DNA of 64,000 nt from Stenopsyche tienmushanensis (GCA_008973525.1 WACJ01000515.1:2480001-2544000), one strand, 5' to 3'; positions 1 through 11,159 are shown, counted from the first letter of the stretch. Notes: a model not told the origin generated them from the letters alone. Translations and numbers: made by a program.

Positions 1-98
1 ATTCAGGGATTGCAAATCCTCAAAGAGATGATTACAATTTAAAACCTGAAGATGAGCAAAGAGTTATATATCTTTTCTCAAAATTATTCATTGGTTAA
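1..98 (+). CDS. Partial secreted amidated-peptide gene (subfamily A), exon 2 end
   Basis: The window opens inside the second exon of a small secreted-peptide gene. Reading from base 3, the frame gives the family pro-region (GIANP, then DDYNLKPEDEQR) and a hydrophobic tail VIYLFSKLFIG directly before a TAA at 96-98. The final Gly is the usual amide donor, and the Arg after the acidic PEDEQ stretch is a plausible processing site, so the product would be a short amidated peptide. The signal peptide and exon 1 lie outside the window. A poly(A) signal AATAAA is at 156-161. Function is inferred; no known family is recognised. Confidence 0.8.
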   Translation, partial: SGIANPQRDDYNLKPEDEQRVIYLFSKLFIG

Positions 99-103
99 AC
101 AGA

Positions 104-124
104 CATATATATATATATATATAT
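104..124. repeat. AT dinucleotide microsatellite
   Basis: An uninterrupted AT dinucleotide run lies just downstream of the first partial gene. It is probably a simple repeat with no coding role. Confidence 0.8.
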
Positions 125-159
125 TTAGTAATAAGTCATAATTTTGTATTTTTTTAATA

Positions 160-780
160 AAATGGGAAAAAAATCTATACTTCAATACAGATTTTCATTC
201 ATTTTCTTTCAATTTTTAAGATGCTTAATATTCCAATATCAATCTTCCACATACCAATAATATCCTGTTCCCTTTTTACATATGTCCTGATATTAATTCA
301 TATATTTATCGACTATATAACTTATCAGGTCCTTAAGGAGGGTAAACCCTTTACAGCGTTCGAAAATATCTTTTTTTTTTAATTACCTTTTGTATCTTTA
401 GTTTTATTATAAAAGATTTTCCTAAAAATATTTTAAACTAAATTATCGTTATATTGCACTCATATGTCTCTAACTGTAGGTATGCGAAATTATCGTTGCT
501 CGAAGTCAGCTCGAATTTGCTTGAAGTCACGGTTTAGCTCGATAGTTTGTCGTGTGTGGTTGAGTTTTCGAAGCAAAAACGTCAAAATATTTGAATAAAG
601 AACGAAATGCAGAAAAGTTCGAGGAGTTAAAAAAAGACATTATCTTAGGAACCCAACTGAAGTCAAAAGCCGGTACAAATGACAGTAAGCTATTGCTTTA
701 AAAAATATCCAAAGCTTGAAGATCTGACTCCATTTCTTGGTTAAGAGATAGAACAGCATCTCTTATCAAATTATAAAGAT
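160..780. other. Gene-free AT-rich stretch
   Basis: No gene is seen here. A TTAAGGAGGGTAAACCC sequence near 332 resembles the TTAA-flanked ends of the transposons described at 29.6 and 43.2 kb. It could be the left end of the element carrying the transposase remnant at 797-1143, but no matching right end was found. Confidence 0.3.
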
Positions 781-796
781 TTGTCCAGGAAAGAAT

Positions 797-1143
797 TATT
801 TCAAAGATGCTTGGGTGGCCATTTAACGGTTTGGCGACTGGCTTCAAAGCACTGCATTCTGGTGTAAAAATAATTGAAATATCAATATACATTGCTGCTG
901 GGATATTTAATAACGACTACAGCTTCATTTTTAAGATGAAGAATACATTAAATATAATTATTGGCACCTACTATAAAGTCTTTGCTGAAAACACCGATGA
1001 AGCGAGGGTAGCGAGGCAGAACCGTAAGAGTCTTTCTGCACAAAAGCAGCTCGCATAGCCCGAAAACATCAACTACTCGGAGATGATCAACTTTTTGAGA
1101 AAGCTGAAGATCGATTTTATGCGCTTGGAATCATTGATTGATT
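797..1143 (+). pseudogene. Mutator-like transposase remnant (C-terminal part)
   Basis: The plus strand encodes a decayed piece of the transposase family that arthropod annotations call Mutator-like transposase domain. Readable blocks are a TGFKALHSGVKI segment, AAGIFNNDYS, and a basic block ENTDEARVARQNRKSLSAQ, which is typical of the C-terminal part. The frame breaks shortly after (stop at about 1056) and the expected terminal acidic LLYxxGI-like block continues in other frames. Related remnants are at 18.2, 30.0, 31.9 and 43.4 kb. It is not functional. Confidence 0.65.
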
Positions 1144-2060
1144 GGTAAGCCACTAAAATTGATAATTTTATCGTATTGAAACTTTAAATGAGATTATCTC
1201 GAAACTACATTTTCAAAATGTTCGCCAGTTGTAGCTTAAAAAGTTGTTGATCGATCTGCCTGAAATTTTGAGATGTTTCTCACTATAATATTATCTAGTC
1301 AACAAAGCTAGAGTTTTAATGTTTTCGCTTAACTAAATGATTTTTTTGTGGTAAAAATTATCAAGAAAATGGTAAAAAATATGAAAGCTTAACTAAAAAG
1401 CCTACTATTTTTTTAAATTTTATATATTTTTTTAAATTTCATATCTTAGTTGACTGCCTACACATATTAAAAGTCAAAAAAATATTTCTATTTTCGGTTT
1501 TAGTTCAACAGGAAACCTTCGACAAGTGGCGAGCTGTTTGATATCACGAGAAATGGCACTTATGGAATACCCTATAACTCCACCATTTTGTTTTTTGATT
1601 TAAAAAATTAGGTAAGAGGAAAACTAAGGATGAGTAATGAAATAATAATTTTTAAATAATATTTTAATTATTGTTTCATGGTAGCAAATTCGGTTACTCT
1701 TAAGCATGCTGATATATTTAGTATTCTATACCGAGCTTAGAGTATGAAACTTATTACTTACAATAATAAAATTATAATAGATCTTTTTATTTTTGTGAAA
1801 GCTATCATTAAATTGCGTTGTCAGTATTAGGATATCATAATTTTTTATCAAATATGAAATGATAAATACTATTGTAATAATATTTGAATACAATATAGAA
1901 TTGATCCGTAATGCTATCATTGTAAGTATTATAACCATTTACTTTATGTGTTATTTTATAGAGTTTTTTATGGGATATGATGTGTCTTAATACGATATAT
2001 TATTTAAAAGTATATATTTTTTATAAAAATGTCGGTACAAAAAATTATTTAAAATGTTAT
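1144..2060. other. Gene-free stretch, transposon tail then AT-rich DNA
   Basis: The first 200 bases (ACTTTAAATGAGATTATCTCGAAAC and what follows) resemble the 3' flank of the other Mutator-like remnants (18.79, 31.85 and 43.58 kb). The remainder is AT-rich with no supportable gene. Confidence 0.35.
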
Positions 2061-2062
2061 TC

Positions 2063-2423
2063 TTAGCCTAGAAATATTTTCTTAAAAAATTTGATGAATC
2101 CTTGTGGGTCTTCAGGTTTGCCTTTGTAATTGTCACCGGGTTGAGGATTCATTATATCCGAATCATCTCTGGGGAAGCAATATGCTGCCACTATCAAGCA
2201 AAGTACAACGCAGACAACCTACAAATAATTAATACAATATAAAATATCTGTTATTGGATGTAGGCAATTTCCATCCTTTTTTTAGAGAAAAAGAAAGGAT
2301 TTTTTTTATAAGGAAGCAACCTTTATAATTAAGGTCCGGGAACTAGTCCAATATATCAGCACATGGTCAAAAATTGCTAAAACAATTAAACATAATACAA
2401 AGACATACCAATTGGATCTTCAT
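2063..2423 (-). CDS. Secreted amidated-peptide precursor A (tail GFIKFFKKIFLG)
   Basis: A two-exon gene: exon 1 2409-2423 (MKIQL), intron 190 bp with GT-AG ends, exon 2 2063-2218, 56 residues in all. Residues 1-20 form a signal peptide (VVCVVLCLIVAAYC core). Residues 21-44 are an acidic pro-region containing IMNP and NYKGKPEDPQ. The tail GFIKFFKKIFLG carries three Lys and ends in Gly, so after secretion it should become an amidated, positively charged amphipathic peptide. Unlike many relatives it has no basic residue just before the tail. A TATAAAAG box is at 2491-2499. A membrane-active role is inferred from composition only. Confidence 0.88.
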
Positions 2424-2499
2424 TTTGTAGATCGATATTGACTTCTGATATCCGGAAGATTTGAATGATATCTAAACCTTTGGTCGACATGCTTTTATA

Positions 2500-3580
2500 C
2501 TTGTACTAGTAAAGGTTTGTAGGCAAAGATAAACATTGTATGTTACCAAATAATGCCTTATTGCACATTAAGTTGTTGCATAATTGCATTTTTACAAATT
2601 TCTTGGTTGTTATAGAGGCTTTTCCAATGTTACAAATACTTTCACGCCTAATTTTCATACATTGCTGCTATTTACTTTCTTGCAATCTCTTCGCCGACGT
2701 TATGGTTCGTGTGAAGTTTCGTAAAAGCGATTTTTAAAATGCCAAATGGAATTGAAATAGATAAAGAATATCTTCATCTAATAAGGGTTATTTATTGATC
2801 AAAATGTTTATAATTATTTTAATGTCTATAACTTTAAAAACAAAACTTTTGTGAAGTTAGGACGTAAATATTTTTGAATTTCACTCGACATGAGTCGTCA
2901 TTGAGCTGCCATCGAATTGTCAATATTGAAAGATGTAAGTAGTTATGAGTAAGTTAAACATCATACTTTCTTATGTCATGTCTTATTAGCATATTAACGA
3001 TGGAAAAATATGATTGAAATAGAATAGTTCTTTACACAGTTGTAAGACATTGTTTCTCAATTCAATTTCAATTGTACGCTTTTGACTTGGTGATTATGTA
3101 TATATTTTTTGCTTTTATCTTAAGATCCATTTTAACTCTTTATGGACCGTCAACACATATGTTGTGTTTTTGTGAAAATTTTGTGTTTTTACTATGATTT
3201 TAATTAAACAAAATAATATTCATATGATAATGCGATTGCAATCGATGATATATAATATATTAACTTTATTTTTAATTTTTTTGCTGCTAGTCCTGTTAAA
3301 GTATCCAATCGAATAATAATTATAAGATCAATAACAACATGAAATTTAATCTTCCATTTGTGTAGTTTCATCAAAATATCACCAGATATTATATTAATTG
3401 TTACTAGTTACTTATTTCGGAAAAAGTTTGAGGAAAACGAATCGTCAAAACGCGGTTTTTGCACAATTGGAAATGATTTTGAAATTATTAAATGTGCTAT
3501 GTACTCGTATTTTTTGATCACAAATATTTCAAACACAATGTGTCATATTTACTCTAATAAAGATATTACTTAATATTTCA
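2500..3580. other. Gene-free stretch; right part belongs to a duplicated block
   Basis: No gene is seen from 2500 to 3283. From about 3284 the DNA is the upstream half of a block duplicated in direct orientation at 7634-8453 (see the repeat entry). Confidence 0.4.
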
Positions 3581-3591
3581 GTTGATGTCGG

Positions 3592-3600
3592 TATAAAATA
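3592..3600 (+). promoter_or_regulatory. TATA box of the 3667 gene
   Basis: TATAAAATA lies 67-75 bases upstream of the start codon, in a region preserved in the duplicate (7963-7971). The CTCCCAC element present at many relatives is not evident here. Confidence 0.7.
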
Positions 3601-3666
3601 TCCGACTTCATCTATCAGAAGCACAGTTCAAAGCATTCATTGCCCAGAATACCATAACATATCAAA

Positions 3667-3913
3667 ATGAAATCTATTCTGGTAAATATACTTATTTAAA
3701 TTGAAATATAATACTTATTTTATTATTGATTGCTAATTTATTGCATGCATTTTACAGATCTTGTGCGTTTTCTTGTGCTTGGCCGCGATGGTCCTTTGCG
3801 CCCCCAAGAACGACGCTGGGATTGCAAATCCTGGCAGTGAAGATTACAATCCAACCCCTGAAGAACAACAAAGAATCATTGGCTTCTTCAAAGGTCTATT
3901 ACTTGGAAAATAG
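3667..3913 (+). CDS. Secreted amidated-peptide precursor A (tail IIGFFKGLLLGK)
   Basis: Exon 1 3667-3681 encodes MKSIL; the intron is 76 bp with a pyrimidine tract and CAG acceptor; exon 2 is 3758-3913; 56 residues. The signal peptide core is ILCVFLCLAAMVLC, with cleavage expected just before or after Ala-20. The pro-region has DAGIANP and DYNPTPEEQQR. The tail IIGFFKGLLL is followed by Gly-Lys-stop: removal of Lys and conversion of Gly to an amide would give a 10-residue amphipathic peptide, if cleavage occurs after Arg-44. The poly(A) signal AATAAA is at 4055. Near-identical paralogues are at 7004, 8038, 10784 and 11722. Protein function is inferred. Confidence 0.92.
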
Positions 3914-4083
3914 GACATATTTATAAACACATTTAGTTCAATTTCCATATCACACTTTTTTTACAACTCTTGTTATATTTTTTACAAATTTTGTACTTAA
4001 ATCACATAAAATGGTTGTTATTGCGCTTCATGTTTATCTGCAATATTAATAATCAATAAAAAATATATTTATACATCATATTC

Positions 4084-4690
4084 ACTCATATTAATTATTT
4101 ATTAAAATTAAATTTCGAAGCATATAAAAGATCAATCGTCGCATATCCTATGCACTCTCAATAGCATTTAGATAATCGGAAATTATATAAAAGAACATTA
4201 AGAAAATATACTCCGCTTAAAATCAACATGACCAAATAGAAGATGATCATTTATGTAATTAAACATTGACCAATAGAAGCTCTGTCGTTCGAGAGAAAGC
4301 AAGACGTGAAATCCATTCTTGGTCAAAATTTTAAGCTCATGTAAATAAGTAAAATATATATTAATTGTTTACATTATCATCATGTTAATTTAAAAAATTC
4401 AGTAGAATTAGAATACATTTTTTCCTATTTATAGGTTTACCAGACTTTGGATCATTAATATTGTATATTGATTAATGCAGATAAGTTTTATATATTAACA
4501 CGACATTTTATATAGTGAATCTCATTGGAACTCTATAATATATATATCATGAATAAGTAAAACAAGTTAACCCATTCCGTACCGAGAATTACTATTTTTT
4601 ACCGAGAAAGCGTTAGTGTTACTTAAATATTGTTTTTTTTTATGCTTGAAGAAATTCAAACTCTAATACATAGTTGTTTAACAAATTAAT
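4084..4690. other. Gene-free stretch with a possible decayed exon 1
   Basis: Around 4305-4325 the sequence GTGAAATCCATTCTTGGTCA resembles the ATGAAATCTATTCTGGTAAA exon 1 and donor of subfamily A, with the ATG and donor damaged. No second exon follows. The rest is AT-rich and featureless. Confidence 0.3.
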
Positions 4691-4912
4691 GACCTTAGAT
4701 TCAACCAATGATTATTTGAAAGAGCGGGATCTGATTTTGGAAGCCAGGAAACTTGCTGCTGAAAATGCACGCTCAGCCTCCACACTCGTTGGAGGTATCT
4801 TCATCAGATATTTAAATGCTAGTTCGAGTTGATGACCGCGTGAGCCCCCATTTTCGCATAACATCATCAATGTGACTGATAAAATTCCTTTCAGCTGAAA
4901 CACGGATTAAAA
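4690..4912 (-). pseudogene. hAT transposase remnant (dimerisation domain)
   Basis: The minus strand encodes FKYLMKIPPTSVEAERAFSAA followed by SKIRS, the signature of the C-terminal dimerisation region of hAT-family transposases (a P-x-S-S/T-x-x-x-E-R-x-F-S type motif). Only about 60 codons are left, with no N-terminal zinc finger or catalytic residues, so this is a dead fragment. The flanks are AT-rich and show no clear inverted repeats. Confidence 0.75.
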
Positions 4913-4919
4913 CTCGCAA

Positions 4920-6180
4920 AATTCCCGATTTCCCGACAAATTATTTATTTCCGTCGCTGCAGATGAATACTTATATACTATAATACTTTGATGTGATTCG
5001 TAATTATATTACGGAAAAATACACAAATTTTAAACCCCATATCTATTATATTTCTTATCGATATTTCCATTATTAGAGTCGAGGTGTAGTAAATACATCA
5101 CCGGTAGGAAAAGGTTAATATAACAATTTTAAAAACATATATGTACTCTATATATGTATATACAGATTAGACAGTTACTGCCCCTAGGCGCCGCCTAAGA
5201 TTGCCAATTAGTAGTTACACCACTGTTTCGCCACATTAGCACCTTAAACTGTCCGGGATTGCATTCCCTACTTATGAATGTTTACACTTAATTCTACAAA
5301 GTTTTGGTTTCAATGTTTATACAATGTAAATCAGAAAAGTTATAGTCTACCAAGTTTTCAACGTTGCGGACATAATAAGTAGATATAATAATTATCATAA
5401 GCAACTACAACATAGTTTAAGTGTTTTGAAGTTATTAGTCAATTATGTAATTTTTATTTACAGTACTCAAAAATTGTTATTAATGTCAGCAACGACATCA
5501 TTGCAGTAGACTGTCATTTTATTTAATTACAATATCAAAACGACAAAATGAGAAAAAAATAGCAGCTAACTTGCTGCCTCCTTTACATAAGATTATGATT
5601 TTGGTCGCGTGAACATATGAGAAATTTGGATGCAAGCCTAGGATATTCCATAATGATACAATATTGGCATAAACGTTTTTAAAACTAGTTTCTATTTCCA
5701 TTTTAAGGCTACGTTTGAATATTGAATCTCATACATTTTTAGAGTTCATTTAGAATAACTTGAATACCAATATATTCATTTTAGAATGCAGAGTTCGCGA
5801 TTAGAAGACAAATCTTTAATAAAATGTCAACGTCTTAATCAAAAACAAATATATCTAACAATAAGTTCAATATATTATACATTTTTAAAAATATCATTTG
5901 AAAATTGAAAAAATTATGGCGTTTTAAAATTGGTAACACTTGATCCGGCGAAATATGTTGAAATATTAATATTTCCTGTGCCTACATAATTAGCATCTAA
6001 TTAATACGGTAAAATGATTAAGCAAGATTTTGTTAAAAATATAGTATGATTATCATAATTAAATTGAATGGAGGGAGAAATATTTATTAAATAAATTAAA
6101 TTTATTAATATACTTTATATTTAATACAAATTTATATACAATTTAAATAAATAATTGATTTATCATTTTAAAGTGTCTAA
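4920..6180. other. Gene-free stretch
   Basis: No coding or RNA gene is seen. A GC-richer patch at about 5175-5260 (CCCCTAGGCGCCGCC region) stands out from the AT-rich background and may be a transposon scrap. It was not identified. Confidence 0.4.
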
Positions 6181-6216
6181 TAATATACATCCTTAATTAT
6201 TGACGAATGAATTTCT

Positions 6217-6435
6217 TCATCCGAAGAAAATGTCATTTGCCATTACATCCAAAAATCCTTGATCTTTTAGCGTTTTTAAGCTGTTGGTAAATGCTTCTGG
6301 AGCTGCAACTGGTGCACTAAAGACCATCGATGTCAGACAAAGAAGGAGGCACAAAATCTGTTGAAATAATGCAATATTAAGACAATATAAATTGGTATAA
6401 TTTTTAATATTAATACTTACTAAAAGGATTTTCAT
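6217..6435 (-). CDS. Divergent secreted peptide of the family (tail DIFFG, no NP/YN pro-region)
   Basis: Exon 1 6421-6435 (MKILL), a 63-bp intron (the shortest in the set), exon 2 6217-6357, 51 residues. The leader ILCLLLCLTSMVFSA clearly belongs to subfamily A, but what follows (PVAAPEAFTNSLKTLKDQ...) lacks the IANP and DYNxKP blocks found in the others. The protein ends DIFFG-stop, so the Gly amidation signal is kept. It may be a gene whose secreted part was replaced or evolved quickly while the leader and promoter stayed. A TATATAAAT box is at 6514-6522, and CTTCTTAC followed (on the plus strand) by GTGGGAG at about 6541 gives the shared upstream element. Confidence 0.85.
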   Translation of the reverse strand: MKILLVSINIKNYTNLYCLNIALFQQILCLLLCLTSMVFSAPVAAPEAFTNSLKTLKDQGFLDVMANDIFFG

Positions 6436-6885
6436 CGTGTTTCGGTTGTATTATATTGAAGTACAAATGTTGTGAATTGTTAAATCAATTTGATTGTTGC
6501 AACAAATTTTTAAATTTATATAGCATTTCATCCGTAAGAAGTGGGAGAAATTAATGCTAATTATTTCAATTGCAAATACAATTCAACATTTGTTAAGATG
6601 ATTGATTGAGCTCCTTAAAAATGTTGCATCGGAATTGTATTAGTTTTTGGCATGATTAACACTGATAAAATATTTACTCTTGATTATTATTTTGGCTTGA
6701 TGCAAAATAATTGCATAAATTTAAAAAGACAGGTCTGTGTTAAATTTGAGTCATCTTTCGAGCAATTATATAAACATCATCATGATGTCTGCGAAAAAAG
6801 CACTTATTAATAATATCTTATGGAAAATATGCCTAGATGGCGCTGTGTTGAAAAGATAAACAATGTAAAATCGTTTGAAGTATAT
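6436..6885. other. Promoter of the 6217 gene and gene-free DNA
   Basis: The region holds the TATA box and the GTGGGAG element of the minus-strand gene on its left. Nothing else can be supported up to the 3' flank of the next gene. Confidence 0.5.
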
Positions 6886-7003
6886 TTTTATTGATTATTA
6901 ATTTTGTATACAAAAATTGAATGCATTTTTATGAGATTAAATTATAAAAATTGTATAAAAAGTGTAACATGGAGATGAAATTAAATTTATTTATAAATAT
7001 GTC

Positions 7004-7250
7004 CTATTTTCCAAGTAATAAGCCTTTGATGAAACCAATGATCCTTTGTTGTTCTTCAGGGGTTGGATTGTAATCTTCACTGCCAGGATTTGCAATGCCA
7101 GCATCATTCTTGGGGGCGCAAAGGACCATCGCGGCCAAGCACAAGAAAACGCACAAGATCTGTAAAATGCATGCAATAAATTAGTAATCAATAATAAAAT
7201 ATGTATTATATTTCAATTTAAATAAGCATATTTACCAGGAAAGATTTCAT
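7004..7250 (-). CDS. Secreted amidated-peptide precursor A (tail IIGFIKGLLLGK)
   Basis: Exon 1 7236-7250 (MKSFL), intron 76 bp, exon 2 7004-7159, 56 residues. It differs from the 3667 product at only a few positions: Phe for Ile in the five-codon exon 1, and Ile for Phe in the tail. The leader, the APKNDAGIANP start of the pro-region and the PTPEEQQR stretch before the tail are the same. It points opposite to the 3667 and 8038 copies, so this stretch contains an inverted duplicate. The amidation signal GK is intact. Confidence 0.92.
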
Positions 7251-7317
7251 TTTGATATGTTATGGTATTCTGGGCAATGAATGTTTTGAATTGTGCTTCT
7301 GATGAATGAAACCAGAT

Positions 7318-7358
7318 ATTATATACTATTTTTTAGCAAACCGTAAGAAAAATGGGAG
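7318..7358 (-). promoter_or_regulatory. TATA box plus CACCTCCCA element
   Basis: On the coding (minus) strand CACCTCCCAT (plus-strand ATGGGAGGTG at 7352-7361) precedes a TATATAAT box (7318-7325) by about 27 bases. The same pair occurs at the 10784 gene (11098-11138) and, with TATATAAAA, at the 14096 gene (14421-14463). Confidence 0.6.
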
Positions 7359-7633
7359 GTGACACATTGACAATTTCATTTCAAATGTAATATTAAAAAC
7401 AAATATACAATTTTATCGCGAAATATCGTTTTGCAAGCGAAAAATATACTTTCGAATATGAAAATATTTTTTTCGGTATACTTAATTTATATATGAACAA
7501 GCTTAAATTTATTATCTTATATATAATATTAATTATGACTTAAACTTATATCAGGTCTCATAAAACACATCAAGAATGATAGTATGAAGGCAATTGTATG
7601 TAATATATTCCACTTCTGCGTTATTTCCATTTT

Positions 7634-8453
7634 TTTTGCTACTAGTCCTGTTGAAGCATCCAATCGAATAACAATCATAAGATCAATAACAACATGATAT
7701 TTAATATTCCATTTGTGTAATTTCATCAAAATATCAATAGATATTATATTAATTGTTATTAGTTACTTGTTTCGGAAAAACTTTAAGGAAAACGAATCGT
7801 CAAAACGCCGTATTTGCACAATTGGAAAATATTTTGTAATTCAATAAGTCTGAAATTATTAAATGTGCTATGTACTCGTATTTTTTGATCACAAATATTT
7901 CAAACACAATGTGTCATATTTACTCTAATAAAGATATTACTTAATATTTCAGTTAATGTCGGTATAAAATATCCGACTTCATCTATCAGAAGCACAGTTC
8001 AAAGCATTCATTGCCCAGAATACCATAACATAACAAAATGAAATCTTTTCTGGTAAATATGCTTATTTAAATTGAAATATAATACTTATTTTATTATTGA
8101 TTGCTAATTTATTGCATGCATTTTCCAGATCTTGTGCGTTTTCTTGTGCTTGGCCGCGATGGTCCTTTGCGCCCCCAAGAATGACGCTGGGATTGCAAAT
8201 CCTGGCAGTGAAGATTACAATCCAACCCCTGAAGAACAACAAAGAATCATTGGCTTCTTCAAAGGTCTATTACTTGGAAAATAGGACATATTTATAAACA
8301 CATTTAGTTTAATTTCCATATCACACTTTTTTTACAACTCTTGTTATATTTTTTACAAATTTTGTACTTAAATCACATAAAATGGTTGTTAATGCGCTTC
8401 ATGTTTATCTGCAATATTAATAATCAATAAAAAACATCTTTATACATCATATA
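7634..8453 (+). repeat. Direct segmental duplication, copy 2 (partner 3284-4082)
   Basis: A second copy of the block described at 3284-4082, including promoter, both exons, intron and the polyadenylation region. Confidence 0.85.
8038..8284 (+). CDS. Secreted amidated-peptide precursor A (tail IIGFFKGLLLGK)
   Basis: Exon 1 8038-8052 (MKSFL), intron 76 bp, exon 2 8129-8284, 56 residues. The exon 2 protein is identical to that of the 3667 gene; only residue 4 (Phe for Ile) differs. TATAAAATA is at 7963-7971 and AATAAA lies near 8425. Two genes with the same predicted mature peptide suggest either very recent duplication or homogenisation by conversion. Confidence 0.92.
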
Positions 8454-8454
8454 C

Positions 8455-10430
8455 AATATTTGTCTATTTAACGTATAATCTAATGAATCCTGATCGATCT
8501 AATGAAATTTCGAATAACATTTGTAATGAAGTGGATCCAATTGATGATATTTACTTAAAATTCACAAAAATATTTTTTTCTTGAATTTGGTCTAAAGAGA
8601 AAATATAACCTGTAGAAATGAAAAAACCTACCACTGCCCGGGTGTTGGCTTTGTCTAATAAGCTAACAAAATATGTAGTTGTAATATGTTGCATAACATG
8701 CGAAATATTAGGTCATGAAAACGCAAGTAGACGGTTGAGACTTGCCTGCCAAATATTATGCTTGATTTTCAGAAATAATATCTATTATAGGAATAGAACG
8801 TTATAACTCTAACTTGTAAAAATGCAGTAAATATACGTGTAATAAAAAAGAGCAATTTGTAAACAACGGTGTGATTGCTAAAATGGATTGGAGTTGATAA
8901 CATTTGGTCTGATGGAACCTGTATATCATTGAGCTATTTTTTCTTTGATCAAGGTAGATAAATATGTTAATATATATAGTACATATCATCCTATTCTATA
9001 TATTTTATATCAATATAACAAAGTTTTGGAATATATATGTAGGAAATTTTATTTCCATGATGATCATGACGTTCAAAACCGTTTAAAGACGTCAACTTTC
9101 TGTAAATAAAGTGATAGAAACAACAAATTTTCTATAAACTTTAATTGTATTACCAATGTAAGATATTATCAATAAGTTTTTAAAGATTTCATGGAACACA
9201 TTATCCAGATTGATTATTATATTCAATTTTTTAGAACTTATCTAAATCCTGTTAATGAAGATTTAGAGATGAATACTTCAATCATTTTTCTAGTTTCAGT
9301 TATAAATAGAAATGCATTGTCTACTATGAATACAAAATTGTTAAGAAAGAGAAGATTAATAATTAAGTAGGCGATATCCATGAAAAAAAAATCTAGGTTT
9401 TCTTTCGTTAAGTTAAGATTGTTTATTTTTATGTGGAAAGGAATCTATCAATGAATCATTGTTAATAAATCACTTTACAAACACCCTTAGCATTAGCGTT
9501 TACATATTCAAGAAATCAGGATAAATCTGGATTGAGATGATCGAACGATCATATTGATTTTATAGTTCCGATCTCTTTAAATTTGTTGTTCGGTAATTTT
9601 ATTTTAAATCAAGATTTGAACCCAAACCTTTATACTAAGAGTTCAAGATCTAAATCACTATATCAAAAATTGGTCTTAGTCCAGCAAGGATAATTAAATT
9701 TATAACATAAATACAGGCGGGTCTCGACTTTCGCCTATTCTACTTTTGCACAACTCGCTATTTCGCACATTTCTAAAAAACATTTTTTTTTATCAATAAT
9801 GCAAAGAAATTTTTGTTTCCATGCAGAAAATCAATATTGTATTTCGTTTTCCAAATAGCAATTGGTTCATACATCTCATGCACCAAGCAGTGATAGCTAC
9901 ATTTAAACAATAATGAATTAGGTTATCAAAGCAGTTGGCAGTAGTGTTTCGATTATCGAGAATTTCTCGATAAATATGCAAATTCGAATGTTTAAAATAC
10001 TGCATCACTTTTGAGTGCGTTTCTGCCAAAATTAATTCTGTTTGAAAGGTTTTTTTAGGGCTCTGGTTATGACAAAAAAATGTTTAGATACATCCTAAAC
10101 TTATTTTTCCCGCCATTAAAATATTCATGTTTCTCGAGCATTTTCAGAAATTAAATCGAGAATTCTCATTTCTCGGGTAATGAAAATCATCAAGAAATCA
10201 GAATCCCTAGTTGACAGGGAAAGCGGAGCTACAATACGAGATTTTTGGAAGAACTATAATATAGGGAACTTAATAAACAATATTGGAGACTCATGGGGTG
10301 AAATAAGAGTCAACAATGAAAAGTTCCTAAAATTAATTACGCCCAAAATTTATGAATGATTTTATGCATTCTGATGAAGGTCCCATAGATTAAAAATTAA
10401 CATAATGAATTAACTAAACTTTCATTAATT
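8455..10430. other. Long gene-free stretch with a possible DNA-transposon end
   Basis: No gene is supported. At 9715-9775 the sequence CAGGCGGGTCTCGACTTTCG and the following CGCTATTTCGCAC resemble the ends of pogo/Tigger-type elements; no second end was found. Short ORFs here have no recognisable features. Confidence 0.35.
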
Positions 10431-10432
10431 AG

Positions 10433-10520
10433 ACCAAGGATCCTCAATCGGTCGATCGCGATCGACCGGTCGATTTAAAGCAAAATTTGGTCGATCTCGA
10501 TAACTTTCGTAAATTTTGAC
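10433..10520. repeat. Possible hAT-type terminal repeat with GGTCGATCGCGATCGACC palindrome
   Basis: CAAGGATCCTCAATCGGTC is followed by a CGATCG-rich palindrome (10448-10466) and a second GGTCGAT repeat. Ends with CAxGGxTCCTCAA followed by GATCGACC motifs are seen in some hAT-related elements. This is a lone end in AT-rich DNA, so the assignment is tentative. Confidence 0.35.
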
Positions 10521-10783
10521 AAATATTTTTTGTATAAATATGCATAAGACCAATTAAGAAAGGATTTCCACAAATAAAATTTGTATGAATTATAAATATA
10601 TAATGAATTTCACATTAATGCTTAGTAATAAATGACACACATTGAATTTTCGATATATTGATATTTTTATTGATTATTAATATGCCAGACAAACATGAAA
10701 TGCATCAACAATCATTTTATGTGATTTAAGTATAAGATTTGTAGAAAAATTAAATACGATGGAAGTAAATGTGTCTATATGTC

Positions 10784-11030
10784 CTATTTTCCAAGTAATA
10801 AGCCTTTGATGAAGCCAATGATTCTCTGCTGTTCTTCAGGGGTTGGATTGTAATCTTCACTACCAGGATTTGCAATTCCAGCGTCGTTCTTGGGGGCGCA
10901 AAGGACCATCGCGGCCAAGCACAAGAAAACGCATAAGATCTGTAAAATATATGCAATACATTAGCAATCAATAATAAAATAAGTATTATATTTCAATTTA
11001 AATGAGCATATTTACCAGGAAAGATTTCAT
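10784..11030 (-). CDS. Secreted amidated-peptide precursor A (tail IIGFIKGLLLGK)
   Basis: Exon 1 11016-11030 (MKSFL), intron 76 bp, exon 2 10784-10939, 56 residues. The predicted protein equals that of the 7004 gene, and the flanks 10661-11105 align with 6885-7320, so the two are direct duplicates on the same strand. The TATATAAT box is at 11098-11105 and the CTCCC element (plus-strand CGGGAGGTG) at 11133-11141. The GK amidation signal is intact. Confidence 0.92.
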
Positions 11031-11159
11031 TTTGATATGTTATGGTATTCTGGGCAATGAATGCTTTGAATTGTGCTTCTGATAGATGAAGCCAGATATT
11101 ATATACTAGTTCTGGCAAGACATTATTTCATACGGGAGGTGATACATTGGGTAATTGTT

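Larger units (their letters stand above)
3284..4082 (+). repeat. Direct segmental duplication, copy 1 (partner 7634-8453)
   Basis: This block holds a whole peptide gene with its promoter and 3' flank. It matches 7634-8453 almost base for base, apart from scattered substitutions and a small indel near 3470/7835. Both copies start with the TGCTxCTAGTCCTGTT sequence and end at TTTATACATCATAT. The close match indicates recent duplication or gene conversion. Confidence 0.85.

Noticed and set aside
3726..3926. 66-codon frames with SCAFSCAWPRWSFAPP (also 6991, 8097, 10750, 14035)
   Set aside because: These are another reading frame of exon 2. They look conserved only because the DNA is duplicated; the spliced frame has a proper signal peptide and a conserved tail.
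6217..6435. Unspliced 72-codon version of the 6217 gene
   Set aside because: The 63-bp intron happens to stay open. The family splice position (after codon 5) with GTAAGT and CAG is clear, and splicing restores a normal leader.
10448..10466. CGATCGCGATCG palindrome as a protein-binding operator
   Set aside because: It lies inside a likely transposon end with further GGTCGAT repeats and far from any promoter.
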